Shown: positions 63,176 to 64,000 of the stretch, in pieces
How positions within the stretch are numbered: the first letter of the stretch is position 1
How the letters are laid out: every line of letters starts with the position of its first letter
The notes under the pieces: generated by a model
What the model was told of the DNA's origin: nothing
The model's input: the letters and a program-made list of their open reading frames with translations, nothing else
Databases searched by the model: none
NCBI RefSeq assembly: GCF_963676935.1
Contig: NZ_OY781470.1
Location: forward strand, 2,328,680 to 2,392,679
Direction: 5' to 3'
Source: Halarcobacter sp.
Lineage (GTDB): Bacteria > Campylobacterota > Campylobacteria > Campylobacterales > Arcobacteraceae
Length of the DNA: 64,000 nt
Made by a program: the position numbers and the translations under genes

Positions 63176-64000
63176 CTATAATTCTAAACCGTTTTTATTC
63201 AAACGTTTTATTAAATTTTCTTTTATTTCACTAACAATATTTTCTGGGTCATTTACTAAATTTTTTGCCAATAATATAGTTGCTTTTTCCAACTCACTAA
63301 TGTACTTTTCACACCACTTAGTAATAATTTTTTTATTTTCATCTGATTCACTTACGGCAACATTGATAGTTTTATCTACCCATTTATTTGATTCATCAAA
63401 CCAAACAGTCATAAATTCTGTCATCATACTTTGAATATTTCCACCTTTAGTAGCAATCTCTCTTTCATAGTAATCAAAAAATAAAGGATGAATAAATCCA
63501 TCCATTACAACGTTTTGGAAAATAAAAAGTTCAAACCAATCTTCAACAACAAAAGAATCTTCAACAACTTTTCTTAGTCCTTGCCAAGAAGTTTCATTTA
63601 CCCATAAATCTTTTGCTTCATCTAAAAATTTTGCTTCATTTTCTCCTAACAATAGACCAATTTTTGTTATATATTGAGCCATACCTAATCTATCTTCAGA
63701 ATGAAATGTAGCTGCATTAGCCATTGCCGCACCATAACATTCAGATACAATCTGTAGATTATTCATGTTTGCACCCCACTCATAGTGTCTTAAAGGTACT
63801 ACATATTTTAAAATCTGTTCTTTTATATCTTGTGGCATTGTAATTAAAAGGTCTCTTCTTTCGATAAACGAAAAGTTTTGTTCTGCAACTTCTTGTTGTT
63901 TTGCCCTTGTAATAACATAGTTTGAATAGTAATACTGTCTTGGATCTAAAAATTTATACCAATCAGACATTTTTATTGCTGTTTTATTTTCATCATATAT
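63176..64000 (-). CDS. dmpL: Phenol hydroxylase P1 (beta) subunit, 5' end beyond the window
   Basis: Beta-type oxygenase subunit, structurally like the alpha subunit but lacking the diiron site. An ATG at 63970 would give 264 residues, but the family has about 330. The ten in-frame codons above it, up to the window edge, continue the family match: ENKTAIKMSDWYKFLDPRQ aligns with DmpL TAIRMQDWYAVTDPRQ from memory. The gene therefore continues past 64000 and lacks roughly 55-60 N-terminal residues here. Family blocks seen are AEQNFSFIERRDLLITMP, PLRHYEWGANMNN, DRLGMAQYITKIGLLLG and WQGLRKVVEDSFVVEDWFEL (split). Confidence 0.94.
   Translation of the reverse strand: MYDENKTAIKMSDWYKFLDPRQYYYSNYVITRAKQQEVAEQNFSFIERRDLLITMPQDIKEQILKYVVPLRHYEWGANMNNLQIVSECYGAAMANAATFHSEDRLGMAQYITKIGLLLGENEAKFLDEAKDLWVNETSWQGLRKVVEDSFVVEDWFELFIFQNVVMDGFIHPLFFDYYEREIATKGGNIQSMMTEFMTVWFDESNKWVDKTINVAVSESDENKKIITKWCEKYISELEKATILLAKNLVNDPENIVSEIKENLIKRLNKNGLEL

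Overview
The window looks like a chromosomal segment of a free-living Campylobacterota of the Arcobacteraceae type (Arcobacter sensu lato). The sequence is very AT-rich. It carries the epsilon-type nrfHA-nrfI arrangement, methyl-accepting proteins with near-identical signalling tips, SBP-type hybrid sensor kinases, an nikKMLQO nickel transporter and a compact str operon. No tRNA, rRNA, CRISPR array, insertion sequence or prophage was seen.

Layout: 1-7459 (minus) holds housekeeping genes (Nif3-like fragment, glyQ, glutaredoxin-like, purE, a GT9-like protein, a U32 tRNA-hydroxylation protein) and a large chemoreceptor. 7598-13753 has an ankyrin protein, recN, nadK and a four-SPOR-repeat envelope protein. 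13880-17066 is the str operon (rpsL-rpsG-fusA) with a long, foldable 5' leader. 17285-25215 carries small conserved genes, a second chemoreceptor and a hybrid sensor kinase. 25382-32024 (plus) has a hydrolase, an efflux MFS protein, a phosphohydrolase-fold protein and a metal/siderophore ABC importer with a DUF364 protein. 32027-38042 (minus) has an SGNH hydrolase, an Asp/Glu racemase, the nickel ECF transporter and an ArsR-controlled Cys-rich metal permease. 38122-43424 (minus) is the ammonifying nitrite reductase operon nrfH-nrfA-nrfI, with a FNR/DNR-like site placed exactly for class II activation. 43813-43916 is a candidate small RNA, and 44177-45400 a porin.

The main accessory system is a complete aerobic phenol route, 46876-64000. 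Multicomponent phenol hydroxylase (dmpL-M-N-O-P, dmpL running off the window end) makes catechol. DmpB opens the ring, DmpQ probably re-reduces DmpB, and DmpC/I/H and DmpD feed DmpE/G/F to give pyruvate and acetyl-CoA. An NAD malate dehydrogenase gene and a two-component system (HisKA_2-type kinase plus OmpR-type regulator) lie between the two catabolic blocks. An HbpS/GlcG-like protein and a luciferase-like flavin oxidoreductase are built into the catechol operon, and a TSUP exporter into the phenol operon.

The most notable finding is one 18-bp direct repeat (TGCGATT-N4-TGCGAWT type, 11-bp period). It occurs upstream of the catechol operon (55838-55855), upstream of malate dehydrogenase (56869-56886) and upstream of the distant porin (44046-44063). 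In all three cases it ends exactly 9 bp before a -10-like hexamer. This is the geometry of PhoB/OmpR-type activation. The inference is a phenol regulon run by the adjacent two-component system, not by a DmpR-type sigma54 activator, and including a porin about 11.5 kb away.
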